A DNA stretch of 64,000 nucleotides from Massilia sp. ZL223. Lineage in GTDB: Bacteria > Pseudomonadota > Gammaproteobacteria > Burkholderiales > Burkholderiaceae_D. The position numbers were made by a program, and so were the translations under genes. Under the pieces are notes generated by a model. It had not been told where the DNA came from. It ran no database searches and was given only the letters and a program-made list of their open reading frames with translations. Position 1 is the stretch's first letter; the number at the start of each line of letters is the position of its first letter. Of this stretch, positions 60,596-64,000 are shown piece by piece. Location: the NCBI RefSeq assembly GCF_018119395.1, contig NZ_JAGPWD010000009.1:62001-126000 (forward strand), written 5' to 3'.

Positions 60596-62272
60596 ATGCT
60601 GGCCCGTCTCCGCATCGGTCCCAAGCTGCTGCTGGCGCCCGGCGCCGTGCTGTTCCTGCTGGTGCTGCTGTCCTGTTCCGCCTACTACGCGATGGTGCGC
60701 CAGAACGCCTCGCTCGAAGAGATCGTCGGGCGGCGCGCCGCCAGCATGCGCGCCGCCAGCAGCCTGGCGGCGCAATCGCAGAAAACCCATGCCGATATCT
60801 ACCGCCTGCTGAGCTGGATGGGCGGCAGCTTTCCCATCGCCCGCACCGAGCCGCTGCGGCGCGACATCCTGATCGAGCATGAACGCATCGCCGATGGCCT
60901 GAGCCAGCTGGCGCGCATGACCGGTCCGCACGCGGCCGAGCGCCGCCACGTGGAGCAGGCGATCAGCGCCCACCAGGCCTATACCGCGGCGGTGCGCGAC
61001 GTGATCGAGCTGGCGCCGCTCGACGGCTCGATCTCGGCCAACGCCATGCTCAAGGCCGAAAGCGCCTTCGCGGTGGTGGCCCAGCGCCTGGCCGACCTGG
61101 CCGTGATCGAGGAAACCCTGTCGCGCCAGGCGTCCAACAGCGCCCAGTCGGATTTCCGCGTGATGTCGACCCTGATGCCCATCGTGATCGTGCTGGCGAT
61201 CGGCATCTCGCTGGCCATCACCTTCGCCGTGCGGCGCCTGCTGCTGGACGAGATCCGCGGCATCGGCGCGGCCGTGAGCGGCCTGGCCAGCGGCGACCTG
61301 ACGGTGCGCGAGCGCGCCTATGGCGGCGACGAGATCGCCGAGACCTCGCGCGCCCTGGACGCCGGCATCCGCAACCTCAACGGCACCCTGCGCAGCATCC
61401 TGGAATCGGCGCGCGTGATCGGCATCGCCTCGCGCGACATCAAGCTGGGCAGCCTGAGCCTGGGCAGCCGCGCCGTGTTCCGCGCCGGATCGATGCTGGA
61501 TACCGCCAGCTCCATGAAGGACCTGGCGGCCAGGGTCAACCTCACGGCCGACAGCGCGCTGGAGGCCAACCAGCTGGCGGCGTCGGCAGGGGAGGCGGCC
61601 GACGCGGGCGGCAGCGTGGTGGACCGCCTGCTGGCGGCGCTGGATTCCGGCAAGCGCAGCGCCCATCGAGTGGTCGAGATCGTGGACGGGCTGGACGCCC
61701 TGGCGGCGCAGGCGAACACGCTGGCGCTCAATGCGGGCCTGGATGCGGCGCGCGCGGGACCGGACGCCGCGGGCATGGCGGCGGTGACGAGCGAAGTGCG
61801 CCATCTGGCGCGCAGGGTGACTGCGTCGGCTGGAGAGATCCGGCTGCTGGCCACCCAGTCGGTCGCCGAGATCGACGGCGGCACCGCCTGGGCGGCGCAG
61901 GCCGGGACCAGCATGCAGCAGATCGCCAGCTCGGTGCGCCAGGTCGAGGATATCGTCAGCCGCATCGGCTCGGCCAGCCAGGGCCAGGAATCCAGCCTGG
62001 AGGACGTGAACCAGGCCATCGTGCGCATGGACCAGGTGACGCGCCAGAACACCAGCCTGGTCGAAGAGGCGGCCATGGCCGCGCGCACCCTGCAGATGCA
62101 GGCGCTGGCGCTGTCGCGCACCATGTCCGGTTTCCGGCTGGAAGAGCCGCAGGCCGAGCCGCCCGAACAAGCGGCGGCCCAAAAAGAAGACGGCGACGTC
62201 CCGCGCGAATTCGCGCGCGAACGCCGCCGTCATCCGAGCTCCCACTTGCGGCTCGCGTCGAGCCGCAAATAA
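60596..62272 (+). CDS. divergent methyl-accepting chemotaxis-like protein
   Basis: A 558-residue receptor. Helix 1 (LLLAPGAVLFLLVLLSCSAYY), a four-helix periplasmic domain of about 150 residues, helix 2 (MPIVIVLAIGISLAITFAV), HAMP (IRGIGAAVSGLASGDLTV) and a long coiled-coil signalling domain. The hairpin tip keeps NAGLDAARAG and SEVRHLARR. The usual E-A-A-R-A-G-E-x-G-R-G-F-A-V-V-A is changed to D-A-A-R-A-G-P-D-A-A-G-M-A-A-V-T, so key contacts for CheA/CheW are altered. No che genes are adjacent. Confidence 0.85.
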   Translation: MLARLRIGPKLLLAPGAVLFLLVLLSCSAYYAMVRQNASLEEIVGRRAASMRAASSLAAQSQKTHADIYRLLSWMGGSFPIARTEPLRRDILIEHERIADGLSQLARMTGPHAAERRHVEQAISAHQAYTAAVRDVIELAPLDGSISANAMLKAESAFAVVAQRLADLAVIEETLSRQASNSAQSDFRVMSTLMPIVIVLAIGISLAITFAVRRLLLDEIRGIGAAVSGLASGDLTVRERAYGGDEIAETSRALDAGIRNLNGTLRSILESARVIGIASRDIKLGSLSLGSRAVFRAGSMLDTASSMKDLAARVNLTADSALEANQLAASAGEAADAGGSVVDRLLAALDSGKRSAHRVVEIVDGLDALAAQANTLALNAGLDAARAGPDAAGMAAVTSEVRHLARRVTASAGEIRLLATQSVAEIDGGTAWAAQAGTSMQQIASSVRQVEDIVSRIGSASQGQESSLEDVNQAIVRMDQVTRQNTSLVEEAAMAARTLQMQALALSRTMSGFRLEEPQAEPPEQAAAQKEDGDVPREFARERRRHPSSHLRLASSRK

Positions 62273-62288
62273 GCTGGTCGATCAGCGA

Positions 62289-64000
<1,712 letters not shown>

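Overview
The window looks like a chromosomal segment of a GC-rich betaproteobacterium of the order Burkholderiales, most likely Oxalobacteraceae and Massilia-like. This is an inference from gene content and protein character: a RidA-RelA pair, a thrS/infC/rpmI/rplT/pheST/ihfA block, SCOT-type CoA transferase with 3-hydroxybutyrate dehydrogenase, a type IV minor-pilin cluster with PilY1, and a beta-type H-NS. No rRNA, prophage or CRISPR array was seen. There is one tRNA and one complete insertion sequence.

Layout. 1-9.6 kb: M15-like/DUF882 protein (cut by the left edge), DUF378 protein, phosphodiesterase, amino-acid binding protein plus permease (no ATPase), a PAS-GGDEF-EAL c-di-GMP protein, a Gln/Ser/Gly repeat protein, ETF-ubiquinone oxidoreductase divergent from an SDR, and a thioesterase. 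9.8-14.9 kb: a tightly overlapping DUF4331-TPR-HupE operon with a PAS-LuxR regulator upstream. 15-24.7 kb: scoAB, a BlaI/M56 sensor pair, an IS1595-family element with an 8-bp target duplication sitting on the dctA terminator, dctA, amidohydrolase, bdhA and a hydrolase. 24.7-32.2 kb: ridA, relA, an MlaE/MlaD/lipoprotein operon, a thioredoxin-reductase-like flavoprotein and a CDF metal exporter. 32.3-43.3 kb: tRNA-Val, then the translation block thrS-infC-[insert]-rpmI-rplT-pheS-pheT-ihfA-merR. 43.5-49 kb: two two-component systems and a Crp-type regulator. 49-55.5 kb: pilE-fimT-pilV-pilW-pilX-pilY1. 55.7-64 kb: prfC, TPR protein, acyltransferase, H-NS, a divergent chemoreceptor and gcvP (cut by the right edge).

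The standout is the insert between infC and rpmI (about 35.1-38.0 kb). It splits a very conserved translation operon and carries five small double-glycine-leader peptides followed by one MvdC/MvdD-like ATP-grasp ligase. Four peptides share the leader MHPF(S/A)L..(E/Q).. and a core T-x-x-x-G-E-x-G. The first has the complete TTxxxxEE pattern known from plesiocin-type graspetides (omega-ester peptides). In the other three the outer Thr and outer Glu have both been lost while the inner Thr/Glu pair is kept. I read it as a graspetide (RiPP) biosynthetic cluster with one bicyclic and three predicted monocyclic products. It lacks its own C39 protease/exporter in the window.

Other points: infC starts with the rare codon AUA and ihfA may start with AUU; the EAL and chemoreceptor signalling motifs are degenerate; two ABC-type loci lack an ATPase gene; a 22-bp palindrome overlaps the ETF-QO promoter; and blaI is preceded by three GTCTA boxes spaced exactly 14 bp apart.
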